Shown: positions 51,133-62,400 of the stretch, one piece after another | Numbering within the stretch: the stretch's first letter is position 1 | How the letters are laid out: every line of letters begins with the position of its first letter | NCBI RefSeq assembly: GCF_001625305.1 | Contig: NW_017804464.1 | Coordinates: forward strand, 4,215,295-4,279,294 | From: Branchiostoma belcheri | Taxonomy: Eukaryota > Chordata > Leptocardii > Amphioxiformes > Branchiostomatidae | DNA length: 64,000 nt | Direction of reading: 5' to 3' | Program-made: the position numbers and the translations under genes | The notes under the pieces: model-generated | What the model was told of the DNA's origin: nothing | Database searches by the model: none | What the model saw: only the letters and a program-made list of their open reading frames with translations

Positions 51133-53278
51133 CTGACCGCCCTGTCAGCTGAGTTTGTGAGGTATAGAGGCAGAGTGACGAACGGGTGGTCCTGGGACAC
51201 ATGCCAAGAGAACCGACCTCTGGCGCTGCCAGGGCGTCAATAGGCTCTCCGTGCGAACGTGTTTTACACAAAATTACTCTCAATGTTTCACAGAACATCT
51301 ACAGATCTAGAGCTCTCATAGATTACGTATTTAAACAGCAAGGAGGCAAGGGCTAGTCTTCAGAATTAGCTATCTGTGCGTGAAGCTACGGCTTCGTATG
51401 TCCGGGATTCCGGTTCAAACCAGCGACGACTGGCAGACATGGCGACAAACAAACAAGTTTGTCACGTCGCACTCAACCTCTCTATTGTAGGAAGCGGGAG
51501 GGGGGGAGTTTAAGTAGGACCTATCCTTTTGTAAAGTCACAAGGCAAGGGGGTCTTACAGTTCAACGGGCTTCAAGCCCGTGCGCACGCGTTCTCCTTAT
51601 GTTTTCTACACGTCCTCTTAAAGCAACACTTTCATGATCACCAAATGTTTTTCTGAATTCTGTGAGTTGACTTGAAAATTCGCACAGAAATAGCCAAGAT
51701 GACATGCGCATTTGCAATAGGGTCCACAAGAATGTCCGTCCATGACCGTTTGGGGTAGAATATCGCCAACGGTAGTGGTTTTAAAAACTGATGTTTACAC
51801 ACGGCCAAACTGACAGCTATACCTTGTAGTGCTGTTGCTACCTAACTGAACGATAGTTATCCAAAGCAAAAACACCTTTACAGCTTTCTAAGCAATTCTA
51901 CAACCTAAACAATATACCGTGTTGTGGCTGGATTAGATTTACCGAGTCGGCAGTCTGACCGTAATACATGCTCCAGACTGCAGCTTCTACCGGGTCGATC
52001 ATAACTTGTCTTCCCTATGAAACACGCCCCCTACCCGCGCTGCGTGCTACCTGCGCCCCCTACCTACATGCACCTGGAGAGAATGCTTACCTACAGTGTT
52101 CTACACCAAACCTCAGACGAGTTTATAGATGATCATCGGAGTCCACCGCCGCTCCCCCCGGGTGTCTGGACTAAACCTGGCCCCGGCAATACTTTCAATT
52201 CCTGCCACGTCTGGGACCCGTGCGCTGCATATCACATTATAAATATAGTCCTCAGCTGTATCGTGTGTCAGGGGACTGGGATGTGTAGTAGGAAGTGCAG
52301 GTCGCGCTAGTCGGGACTAGTTCGTCCGCTGACAATTCACACACAGGTACAGATCATACAGGTGACTCGATACACAACACTAACGCCACGTGGTTCAGAA
52401 AAGAGCTGCGAACAACTTCTGCTGAATGCACCTCCCTCTCCAAATCTCACCTCTTGTCAACCTCAAACTGACAATAAGTTATCCTAGGAACGTTCCTATA
52501 TATGCTAGCGACTGTATCACTGGAGAAAAAAAGCCAAGGGAGCTTTTCTTCTACTCAATATAAACTCACATATACAACCGGAATTACAAGTATAAATGCA
52601 TCCATGTAAATAGACATTTGATATTAACGACGGCATAAATTATAGTTGTTGAGTTGTGAGGCGCTAACGTAATGTTGACCCATATTCCCAGGACTAACCT
52701 CCAGTGACCCCATCTAGTCTGGCCGCGGCCAGAATGTGTAATTATAGCTTTTCACCAGCAACATACGTCTGTGACGTAGCACCCAACAGAACTATGCCTG
52801 TTATTTTGTTTTTCAAAGAACAAATAAATAACTAATAATTATATTTCAGATGATCACAGTAATTTTTCGTTTGACCTTATTTTACTCTGTTATCCTTATG
52901 CTTTGCATGTCTGTATTTGATGTTGATATGTTTTTGTACATGTAATGTTCTTTGTTTTGATGACGACACGAACATAAGCCATGAGCTTGAGTACATGTAT
53001 GTCGTCGTCTTGTTTTGTCATTAAATGTTGTAATAAATAAAATTGATAAATAAACAAGTAATGACTGTTACGATCACAGCATCAAACACGCTAAATGTAC
53101 ATGTATATACGATACGTCCATGAAGGTTAGACATCCAGGTAATGAGATACACAAGAAAATTGTTGCTCAAGCAAATGGATAGATTTCAAAAGCTATCAAG
53201 TATATAGAATGCATCTACTACTTTTCGTCAGCGACTGAAAAGTAGCTAAATGTGCAAAATTAAAACCACAAAGACCTC

Positions 53279-53384
53279 GCTCGCTCACTCACTCGCTCGC
53301 TCGCTCGCTCACTCACTCACTCACTCACTCACTCACTCACTCACTCACTCACTCACTCACTCACTCACTCACTCACTCACTCGC
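53279..53384. repeat. (CTCA)n / (CTCG)n microsatellite
   Basis: A run of about 26 tetranucleotides, first mixed CTCG/CTCA then pure ACTC. It has no gene association beyond being intergenic. Confidence 0.95.
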
Positions 53385-53639
53385 AATTACCCACACCCAT
53401 GGCACATTTACCATTATCTAGATCACTACTTGATAAAGTAGGCCACAGTGACAAGTAAATATATTAGTCATTTGCCCAATGATCGTACTAAAGCATTCAT
53501 TCTACGTCGCTGTTATCGTCACACCCTGACCACGGCTTACTATGTTAAAACTAACGTAGAATACATGTGAATTCGAATGAAAGACTTCTCCAAAATTTTT
53601 GTAGGAATACATAAAGAGCAAAGTGTTGTGTTCTGTATC

Positions 53640-54060
53640 TGTATAGCTTGTATAACCGCCTTTCGCTGTAACACACTAGCTTCGCATGCACGCGGCGCGG
53701 CGGCAGCTGGCTACATTACACCGATCGATTTGTTACACCTAACCCTTAAACGTCTAACTCTAGACATTGTTTAAAGCTATCTAATGACAATGCCCCTACT
53801 GTACTTGGTGACAGCGAGTTACACTCTGCGATACTTCTAGGAAAGAATGAATTCTTGAACACCTCAATCCTTATTTGATAACTCTGGCACTTCAAGGCTC
53901 TTCTGGGCTGGTATTAGGTACTTTGTAATTGGGACGTCCACCAGTTTCTTAGTCATTATCATGTTGATCAGGAACATGTTGTTAACGTTCAGGAACAGTG
54001 ATCCATAAACAAAAGTTGGATGGATGACACGCAGAGATCTTCCAGTCCAACTTTCGTGGC
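53640..54060 (-). mobile_element. LINE 3' fragment (same family as 61985-62400)
   Basis: The minus strand encodes a broken reverse-transcriptase end (KYLIPAQK; EVFKNSFFPRSIAECNSL; SLDSFKQCLELDV). The shared 3' sequence follows: CAGCTGCCGCCGCGCCGCGT, GGCGGTTATACAAG, ACAGATACAG. Confidence 0.75.
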
Positions 54061-54413
54061 ATCGCCACTTTATCTAAAGTAACTCAACACCTATAATCAG
54101 CTCACCTATAATCTTTAAAAAGATTATATCTCCATTCCCTGAAAGCTTTTCCGCAATTGCTGTCAAATCCGTACGTAGGACATAGACAGGGACTGCTTCA
54201 AAGTGAACTAATGAATGGTAAGAATCGATTTTTGAGTGGTATTGTCTTGGATTAGTGTCATCATTGTGAGATATCTACGATAAGGTGTCACCCATGCATG
54301 GCTCATGTATGTCAAGACAAGATATTTGTAGTATAAAACAGTAGCCATGACAGAGGGCTACAGTTTCGACAAGGCCCAAAGGCGGTTGCCACGGCTGAAG
54401 TAGAGGGGTAGCA

Positions 54414-57400
54414 ATGACTTGTCAAAGTGGATTGTTGGTTTTCACCCTCCTGACAATACTCTGTGGATGTCATGGGGACGGAACCAAGCTAAACGTCGGT
54501 GGGTAAAATTTTCTTACAACTTTGACGTTTGCCTCTTGCTCAAATGCTATTGTTAAAAAGGCTGGCCGTATTTTATGATTCAACCTTAGCTTTCGCCATT
54601 TCAGGCTTAACGTAAGTGACGTAAGATCGAAGTGACGGGTATACATTAATCAAATACATATGATTCATACAAAGATTACTACTGTAGTGTAATTGTGTAA
54701 GTTACGCGTATAGGGACAATGTTTAGACTTGGGAGGCGTATATGTTCAGTGGCATAATTCGATAATTTTCTGTGTGCTTGTGCATTTTTATGTTTACCGA
54801 AGGAAAACGCATTGTTTTTGCTACATTTCGTCTTCTTCTCCAAACCAAAAAGGTCAGTGACCTGAACCAGACTGTCTGTTACCATGGTAACTAGTGTTAA
54901 GTTACATTATTTTATAGCAGGAGGTATTTAGACTCCTGTCTGACCATATATATGAAGGTGTTCGAGTGGGAATTAACAGATCAGACCATATGCGAATGTA
55001 AACATTATGCATTTGCAAATGTTACCTTTCTAGTATTTGACTGTTTTTTTTGTAAGTACCTGGATCGTTCATTTCTTCTGACATACTCTGACTTGCAACT
55101 TCGCTGACTGGTTTTAGGTGTTGTTCACGACGGTGGCGAAAAGGATGTCCTTGTTGCAATGACATCTAGCGCCCGAGGCCTGAACAGCAGCAAGGACCTG
55201 ACGTTGACTAATATTCAGCTTGACGCCCGCTCAACACAGTGTTCTCTGCGCCGAGGTGGGTGGACGTTAGTGCGCCATAACCTATCTCTATCTGTGTATT
55301 TATATGTAGGAAGATAGATATAGTTTACCTTTTAGGTGAGGAACCTCTTTATGTTGTAGATTTCGGCCGAAGTTAACTAATACAGATTAGCATAGTGCCT
55401 GTCCTTGGTGCTGAACGCACGGTGCAACAATATTTCCTTGTCCCTGTCCTTGTGAACCTGAAATGTAGGATTTATTTAGAAATTTGAAAATCAACACTTT
55501 GCATTATGCAAATAAAAAATCTTAACCAATTATGTAGGGGATATAGTTACCCAACTTTTGTATTCTTAGTTATATGTCACTTCATACTGTAGTTATATCA
55601 ATGTAAAGCATTGGTTCTCCTTCTTTCCCTGCCATGTCGTATAATGTGGTCAAAACCATATGCGCATTTGCTATAAAGCAAATGTCGGCCTTTCCAGTTT
55701 ACTTATCAGTTTCCACTCCCCAGTTGGTGCCCAGGACCCCCTCCACGCCGTGATCCTGATGACCCCCCTCCCCACCCCCTGTACCTGCGGACTTACACAC
55801 GGACCACAACCGGCTCCACTGGTTGTGCGCATGTACCAACCGGATCCGGAAACACCAGCTCTCCGCTCCAGGGTACTGGACATGTTCCCGTCCCCAAAGC
55901 AACTGGCAACCATGTTGTTTGACGTCATGGAGGCCCTGGGCTGGAGGGAGACCTATATGGTGTACAACAAGCGGTCAGGTGAGTGAGCATTATTATGTTT
56001 ACCTTCGAATTCGCAGAAGGAAACATATTGTTTTTGCTCTGTTTCTTCTTCCTCTTCTTCATGTCCAAAAAATAGGGTCAATGACCTGAACCAGATGTCT
56101 GTCACCATGGTAACTAGTGTTGGGTTACATCATGTTGCAATTTTATTTAAACTCCTGTCACCATACATACGAATGTGTTTGAGTAAGAGTTAACAGGGGA
56201 GATAATATGAGAGAGTGAACATTATGCATTTTCTTTGCACTTGTTACATTTCTATCTTTCTTTCAAGTACTTGTTTTGTTTAAGGGCCCTTAAACTATTG
56301 GTATGGAGGTGGTGGTGGACTTACAATTAAGCTTAGGACTTTTGTACCATTCTGTAGAGTTCTACCGTTCGTTTGAAGCCCTACTCAACGAAGCGGCCAT
56401 TCGTAGATTTAGCCTGTGGGCCAAGGAAGTTCCAGTTGCCATGGTTACGAAGAAAGACGATGACGCCCTGGACGCCGTGTTGTCTGACGTCATCAGTGCC
56501 GGGCGGGAGCATGTGGTGGTGATGACAAGCGATGATGTTGTGGGGATCATTCTGGACAAGGTCAGAAATTTAGATGCTTTCATTTTCTCTCTGATTTGAA
56601 TCATACAAATCATCCAAAGTCATTACTGTCTACCATAAAAGTTTATCTGTGTTGGTAGTTACATGTTTAAAGTTAAAACATTTGATCCACAAAGAAGTCC
56701 TCTCACCTAGAGCTTTCGACCAGTCACCCAGGGTTGACGTAGCACGTCGGCAGAACGTACTGCACCTGCGCGAAACCCGTAATGTATTGTGCATAGCACT
56801 TCAGCAGAATGCATAAGGTTGTATTCGCTCATATAAGGTTAGCATTTCGACAGTAGTTTCCAAATGTTGTGTCAGAAAAGATATCCTCTGCAACAGTGAA
56901 AATTCTGATGCAACGTTGACCAAAAATCCAACTAAAAACGCGAAAATCCAGGGTTCTGCGCAGGCGCAGTACGTTCTGCCGACGTGCTGGTTGACGTCAC
57001 ACTTCAAAGAAGTCACGTGACAAGCCTCACTGGGTCAGTCTACTTCTGAAGACCAGAGTGTCTGGTCGAAAGCTCTGGGTGAGAGAACTTCTTTGTACAC
57101 ATGTGTTGGATCAAAAGTTTTAACTTTAAATATCATTACTGTCTGTTTAACCTACCAGATTTTACTAGACCTACATGTCAACTGCTAGAAACTTACCAAA
57201 ACTCGTGTCGTCCTTTTTCTCCAACAGGCTGCTGACATGCTGCTGCTTACATCGCAGAGCCACTGGATCGTGACAAGCTTCGTAAGTTAACATAAGGGCA
57301 CCCTGGGGTGGGATGGAATGGTCTTCGATCATCTTCCAATTCCAGGTTTCTTCCATTTGGATCCAAAGTCAGCATGAAAGCTACCACAGTGCCCCTGGCA

Positions 57401-60400
57401 GAAATTGCAAAGCCTGATTGTATTGCATTGTATTGCATTGTATTGTATTGAAGGGAATGCCCCACCCTTAGGTGTATATGGTGCCATAACCACCAAATAA
57501 ACCGGTACGGTCCAAAAGTGGTCGGTTATTCTAATAACCGACCACTTTTGAGGTTACGGTCTGATAACCAATGGAAAATGGAGCCATCTGATTGGTCGGC
57601 GTCTTCTGGATGCCCAAAATTGTCTAGGAAAGTCAGCTGTCTTCCCTATTTCAACAGGATGTCCGAGAGAGTGACCTGCAGAGCGCCCGGAGCAGTGGAG
57701 CACTCCTGACGCTGCTCCGCCCCTTCCCTCAGACAGATCCGCCCTGGGGACGAGACTTGCCTGACGGACAGCTGCCTTTCAGGATGCGGCTGGCTTTAGA
57801 TGCAGTCAGGGTCGTGAGCAGCCTGTCTCCGGACCTGGTCACGGGATTTTCCCGTAGCTCGGACGGGAAGGATTCGGACCTGGCCCCGAGAGGGCAGACC
57901 TGTCGCTCAGGGATGAGAGACTCCATATCCGAGGTAAGCACTGTTGGACTGCTCCTCCTTATCTCATGATCTAGATATATATATAAATCATGAAAAAGTA
58001 CAATATGGGATGTAACATGAACAAACCATTAGCTAATGAAGAGTTTATAGAGCTACAAATTCTGTTCTCAATAACAGGCAGTCACAGAGTATAACGTTAG
58101 AGGTCTTCCATAGTCTTCTATTCATAGTATCCTACAGTGGTGGCAGCGGTGGGATACTATGAATAGGAGACTATGGAAGACGTCTGTACTCTGTGACATG
58201 CCTGCTACAACTGTGTTCTCAGACACTCACTATTCAGGTGTAATCAACAACAGTTGTGGTCTGTGTATTATGAATTCCTGTCACAGGAGACTGTTTCCTA
58301 AAGCACATTGCTACATATGGAACAGTCGCTTGAAAAGAGACACAGGAGGTGTTATGTAGTTGGAGAAAATATAGCATGTCAGCTGAACAGACTGAGTTCT
58401 AACGACTCCCTATGATTTTACAGGAAAGCTTCCCAGGATTCAGCGGGCACGTGTCCTTTGACAGCTGTGGGAAGAGGAAGAACGTGACGGTCTTCGTCGA
58501 TGAGTATCTTCAAGGGGAATCGACGCAGGTGAGCAACATCACTTACTTTGAGTTGAGTAAAATTGTCATCAATACAGGGAGCTTCCTTCTGAGAAGGTTG
58601 GGGAATAGTTGAGGAAACACACACAAACACGGGTTTGCTAGGGAGACAACTAGCATGCATGGGTGTTTTGTCTCCCATCCCCTTTGTTTAGTAAATAAAG
58701 AAGCACACACACTTATAGATGGAAGATTGTATTTTGTATTGGCTGGCTGACTACGACTGGAATGTACATATAACATCTCTGTCTGCAGGTAGGCAACTGG
58801 ACTGCAGAAGGCATGGCTAGTGTCCAGTCAGGATGGCAGAAGCCCCTCTACCCTCACCTACTCTCGGGACGGCATCTCCAAGTCTACACTGCTCTGGTAA
58901 TATATGTCTTTATCTTTTTTTCTAAAATTCACTTCTTTCTTTCAGGACCAACTTCAAGGTTAGGGTATCAACTGTTGCTCAAGTTGATCCCTTTGTACTG
59001 ATTCCGTCACTAGTTATGTTGAATCCACCTTGCTCCACAGAGCAATCCATTCGTCATGAAGAAGCCAGGAAAAAGTGGCAAGGTTGGCTCGGCTCTGTAT
59101 CACGGCTATCTGATGGACGTGCTGGAGATGTTGGCTTCACGACTAAACTTCACGTGGGACCTCACGGTTGGCCGTCGGACGACGACCGCGACCTTAGCAG
59201 CAGCTAAGAAGGTGGACCCTCACTATTTATTTTGCTCACAGGTGTATCTTGTACGGGGCAATGGTATCCTCAAAAAATATGAGCAAGACATCTAATGCAT
59301 GTTTATTTCTCCTTGTCCTTGGTGAAGTGTAAAATGCAGACTTCCTTGGCAGCAGGACTAATTGCAGCGTGTAAAGTTTGTGTTGTATAGTTGTATACTT
59401 ACAAAATAAGAATTATAAATAACTTACATTGTAAGTTATAACACACTTACTATAATTTGGCTTTGTGCCGCCATGAAGTCCGTTTTGCTATAATAAGGTG
59501 TTGGCTGCAAGACTGACCGGTCTTCTCCACTTCTCCATGCCCACAGTATGACCTGGTGTTGGTTGCCACAGCCGTGCGCCCTGCAGGACATCGAACAATC
59601 GAGTATTCCGTCCCATTACGGACACGTGGTTACTTCCTGACCATGAAGAAGCCAAATCGCAGTGACGGTCGCGGTATCTTTCAGTTCATGGGACCATTTT
59701 CTATGGAGGTGCGTGCCAAAACGTTTTCACACATCCCGCCAGTTGTACAGGTCATTCTCTTAGTTTTGAGATTCACAACTGGTAGCAGTCATTTTATCTC
59801 CACAATCAATAATCATTGTCCACATGTATTGATTACAGGTTTGGCTCTGCTATGTGGCCGCCGCTGTGGGAGTGAGTCTTGTCTTGGCGGCAAACGGCCG
59901 TCTGAACCCGTACGAGTGGGCTCGAGCAGCCGGGCGGGGAGAGGTGTCGGCAGAGGAGGCGGACAACCTTAGCCTCGCCAATAGTCTCTGGTAAGTTGAG
60001 CACGTTCGAAACAGCAGATTACAAATACAACGAAGAGAACCATCATGACTTTAAGCTGCAAACACATTTCAAAACAGCCCCCATACTTAACAACAGACGA
60101 CGTATAAAATCACATGCCCATCAAACAAAGGAAACCGTGTGTTTTAGCTGCGAACGTGAAAAACCGACTGTCCACAATACTCCTGCAGGAGGGATACCTC
60201 CTTCAATTCATGCTTGCGTCATTCCCAATCCAGTCTGAGATAAAAGGCCGCCTTGTGCAGAATGTATTTTGTTTTTCTACAGGTCTACCTTTGGAGCGGC
60301 TGTGTGTCAGGGGCAGGAGTTTCTACCTCGATCTTTCGCGGGAAGAGTTATGACCGGTGCCTGGTGGTTCTTGATACTGGTCATCGTCGCGTCTTACACT

Positions 60401-61916
60401 GGTAAGCCATAGCAAATAAGGAATTATATATAAAGCCAACATTCTAATGCATGCTCATGTAGATATGTAAACTACACGTTGGTAATACGTAGTTTTAAAT
60501 AGGAAAGTAGTTTGTGCTATAGGGAGTAGCGAGTGTCAGATGAGACAGTAGAAGTGATATTTCTTGGATGTACTAACTTATAGTGTTGTTCTTTTCCAGC
60601 CAACTTGGCTGCCTTCCTGTCCCAGCCTTCCGTAGACCGGACCATCAGGAGTCTGTCTGACCTGGCTGGGCAGACAGACGTGCCGTACGGAACCTACAAG
60701 GGATACAGCTTTTACAAGTTCTTAAAGAAGGCTCAGGAGGAGCCGTTTAAGACTCTTGGGCGATATATAGACAAGAATTCAGGTATCAATACTATATTAT
60801 GCTTATTTAATATGGAATTGATCTTTAAAGAAGAACAATTTTGGACAAAAAAATGTTGCTTCGTGTCCTCTGCAGATGAGGTTCTCGTGAACCGTTCCCG
60901 TGATGCATTTGAGCGCGCCGCTAAGGGTGACTTCATCTTCATCTCACCCACATCCTACGAGTACGAGATTCTCAACAAGAGGTGTGACATGGTCATCCTC
61001 ACTGAAGAGTACTTCTACAAGTATCAGGTCGCCCTTCCGTTTCGGCTCGGTTCGCCTTACCGGACGGAGATTAACCTGGCCCTGATGGACATGGTAGAAG
61101 CCGGGAATATGGACACACTTGGGAACAGGTGATTATATGTTGATACAAGGTTAAGAACAAAATGAAGTAAATCAAGGCTTATGGCGTTTGTTGGTGACGT
61201 CACATTCTGCACGCTGACTGGTTGAACCCAAAAGACCCAGACCTGAAAATTCTCATATTTACATGTGCCAACGTAAATTTCTCCTGGCAACTTCTGGGTT
61301 CTGTAACCATCCAATATGGCAGACAATGCTCACGTGATATATATCCCGGCATGCTAATGTAAACATCATATTCCCACAGAAATTTAAATACGCGGCAATC
61401 CAGCCCAAAGTGGCCAAATTACGTACTACTATAAACACATACTCTCCAAGCAGAGGTTGTGGGGAAATGATCGGTAGCTTTTTATATATGGCCCTTTTTT
61501 GTCGGTACCCCCCGTCGGTGGCCGGCGACCTTCTCTGGCTAATGGATACTGTTTCGCCACCGAAAGGGATCTGCTTGGAGATTACAAACACTCATATTTA
61601 CTACACAAATGGTTGTTACTCTCGACAGTGTAGTTAGATTTACTTCCAATGTTGCCCTTAAAAATATCCGTCAGAAGATTTTTTGTTACCTCCGCTTTTC
61701 TCATCCCTTCACAGGTGGTTTAACAAGAAGAAGTATAAATGTTTCACAGGCTCCACAAATGATGGGGTTATGGGTATGGAGCAGTTGGATGGAATTTTCT
61801 ACTATCTCATGATCGGGATAGCGATCGCCATTCTGGTCTCTGCTCTGGAATGGGTGCATTTCAAGTTCAAGGGGGGACGTTCAAGCAAGCCTGTCGATGG
61901 AGGTGGTAGCGTGTAG
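54414..61916 (+). CDS. Divergent non-NMDA ionotropic glutamate receptor, 821 aa
   Basis: Exons: 54414-54498, 55118-55255, 55724-55978, 56358-56560, 57228-57281, 57658-57933, 58424-58528, 58789-58896, 59041-59211, 59547-59708, 59839-59990, 60283-60401, 60600-60782, 60876-61128, 61715-61916; phase closes at a TAG. Residues 1-20 (MTCQSGLLVFTLLTILCGCH) are a signal peptide. The amino-terminal domain runs to about 390 (GFSGHVSFDSCGKRKN). Ligand lobe S1 has NPFVMKKPG, GYLMDVLEMLASRLNFTW and TAVRP, with Arg476 at the position that binds the ligand alpha-carboxyl. M1 is VWLCYVAAAVGVSLVLA, the pore loop includes AAVCQGQEFLP, M3 includes ASYTANLAAFLS (the gating motif), and M4 is FYYLMIGIAIAILVSALEWV. 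In S2, the acidic residue that normally holds the ligand amino group appears to be Ile693 (FIFISPTSYEY). The pore and M3 fit the AMPA/kainate/delta side, not NMDA. It may belong to a lineage-specific amphioxus class such as Epsilon or Phi; this was not resolved. The cytoplasmic tail is very short (KFKGGRSSKPVDGGGSV). Confidence 0.9.
54788..55036 (+). mobile_element. Repeat family C, copy g
   Basis: TTATGTTTACCGAAGGAAAA, AGGTCAGTGACCT (54851-54863), GTTACCATGGTAAC, TTATAGCAGGAGGTATTTAG, GCATTTGCAAATG, and the end CTTTCTAG followed by T. Glutamate-receptor intron 1. Confidence 0.75.
55461..55697 (+). mobile_element. 730-base family, truncated copy 3
   Basis: Plus-strand copy of the terminal third: GCATTATGCAAATAAAA, TATAGTTACCCAAC, TTTCCCTGCCATGTCGTATA, hairpin ATTTGCTATAAAGCAAAT, end CCTTTCCAG followed by T. 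It is more diverged than copies 1 and 2. Its end lies about 26 bases before glutamate-receptor exon 3. Confidence 0.65.
55990..56256 (+). mobile_element. Repeat family C, copy h
   Basis: TTATGTTTACCTTCGAATTC, pyrimidine run, GGGTCAATGACCT, a perfect GTCACCATGGTAAC (56101-56114), GTTGGGTTACATCATGTTGC, and AACATTATGCATTTTCTTTG. It begins a few bases after the exon 3 donor, in glutamate-receptor intron 3. Confidence 0.72.
56666..57130. mobile_element. TIR element family F, copy 2, carrying a nested MITE
   Basis: The outer arms mirror over about 60 bases: TTTAAAGTTAAAACATTTGA, then CACAAAGAAG, CTCTCACC and AGCTTTCGACC on the left, with the inverse on the right. Family D copy 3 (56741-56988) is inserted inside, flanked by a 9-base duplication. 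Glutamate-receptor intron 4. Confidence 0.8.
56741..56988. mobile_element. MITE family D, copy 3, nested, with 9-base duplication
   Basis: The inverted ends AGCACGTCGGCAGAACGTAC and GTACGTTCTGCCGACGTGCT are perfect mirrors over the first 20 bases, and homology continues to about 38. GGTTGACGT flanks both sides (56732-56740 and 56989-56997). The family is shared with 20788-21025 and 47399-47650. Confidence 0.85.
57513..57550. repeat. Perfect palindrome, 18-base arms, 2-base centre
   Basis: CAAAAGTGGTCGGTTATT is followed by CT and then its exact reverse complement. It lies about 110 bases upstream of glutamate-receptor exon 6, in intron 5. Confidence 0.9.
58076..58203. mobile_element. Foldback element with about 50-base arms
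   Basis: AGGCA and GTCACAGAGTA open the left arm; TACTCTGTGAC and ATGCCT close the right. Inner blocks GGTCTTCCATAGTCTTCTAT and ATAGTATCC are mirrored with few changes around a spacer of about 20 bases. Glutamate-receptor intron 6. Confidence 0.85.
61443..61587. mobile_element. Short TIR element with CTCCAAGCAGA ends, copy 2
   Basis: ACTCTCCAAGCAGAGG at the left is mirrored by GATCTGCTTGGAGATT at the right. Related by its ends to 6509-6612. Last intron of the glutamate receptor. Confidence 0.55.
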
Positions 61917-61984
61917 TTCAAGGTCAATGGGACCAAATGCATGATTCTGCAATTAAAAAAACTATGAAAGTGGTCCTAGTGTAA

Positions 61985-62400
61985 CGGAAATGAAAAGAAA
62001 CCTACAGTGGGGGTCACTGGAAGACAGTCGAAAAATGTCCAGACTATGCATGATGTACAAATTGACTAATAAACTGGTGAACGTACCAACTACTAAGTAC
62101 CTAATACCGGTTCAGAAAAGAACAAGAAATAGTATGCCTTCAAGTACCAGAGTTATCCACCAATGATTGAGGTGTTCAAGAATTCATTCTTTCCTAGAAC
62201 TATCGCAGAGTGGAACTCGCTGTCACCAAGTACAGTATCACCAGATAGCTTTAAACAACGTTTAGAGTTAGATGTTTAAGGGTTAAGTGTAACAAGTCAT
62301 TCGGTGTAATGTAGCCAGCTGCCGCCGCGCCGCGTGTCTGTGAAGCTGATGTGTTATGCCAAAGGGCGGTTATACCGGTTATATCGATACAGATACAGAA
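61985..62400 (+). mobile_element. LINE 3' fragment after the glutamate receptor
   Basis: Plus-strand frames encode the end of a CR1/L2-type reverse transcriptase (LQWGSLEDSRKMSRLCMMYK; NKLVNVPTTKYLIPVQKR; FKNSFFPRTIAEWNSL; SPDSFKQRLELDV then stop). The 3' sequence shared with 53640-54060 follows, ending GGCGGTTATACCGG and GATACAGATACAG. It starts about 70 bases after the receptor stop codon, so it may be read into its 3' untranslated region. Confidence 0.8.

Larger units (their letters stand above)
50629..54413. other. Intergenic region between the acidic-protein gene and the glutamate receptor
   Basis: It contains the foldback at 50948-51132, a simple repeat at 53279-53384 and a LINE fragment at 53640-54060. 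Upstream exons or promoters of the divergent flanking genes may lie here. No further exon-like frame was recognised. Confidence 0.5.

Noticed and set aside
52017-52310. 97-codon plus-strand frame
   Set aside because: No motif, no splice partner found, and weak start context; left as intergenic.
53279-53384. CRISPR-like or structured repeat
   Set aside because: It is a plain tetranucleotide microsatellite without spacers.
54414-61916. NMDA-type (GRIN3-like) receptor, tempting because GRIN3B and STK11 are neighbours in human
   Set aside because: The pore loop and SYTANLAAFLS context match AMPA/kainate/delta-type receptors, and the NMDA-type pore is absent.
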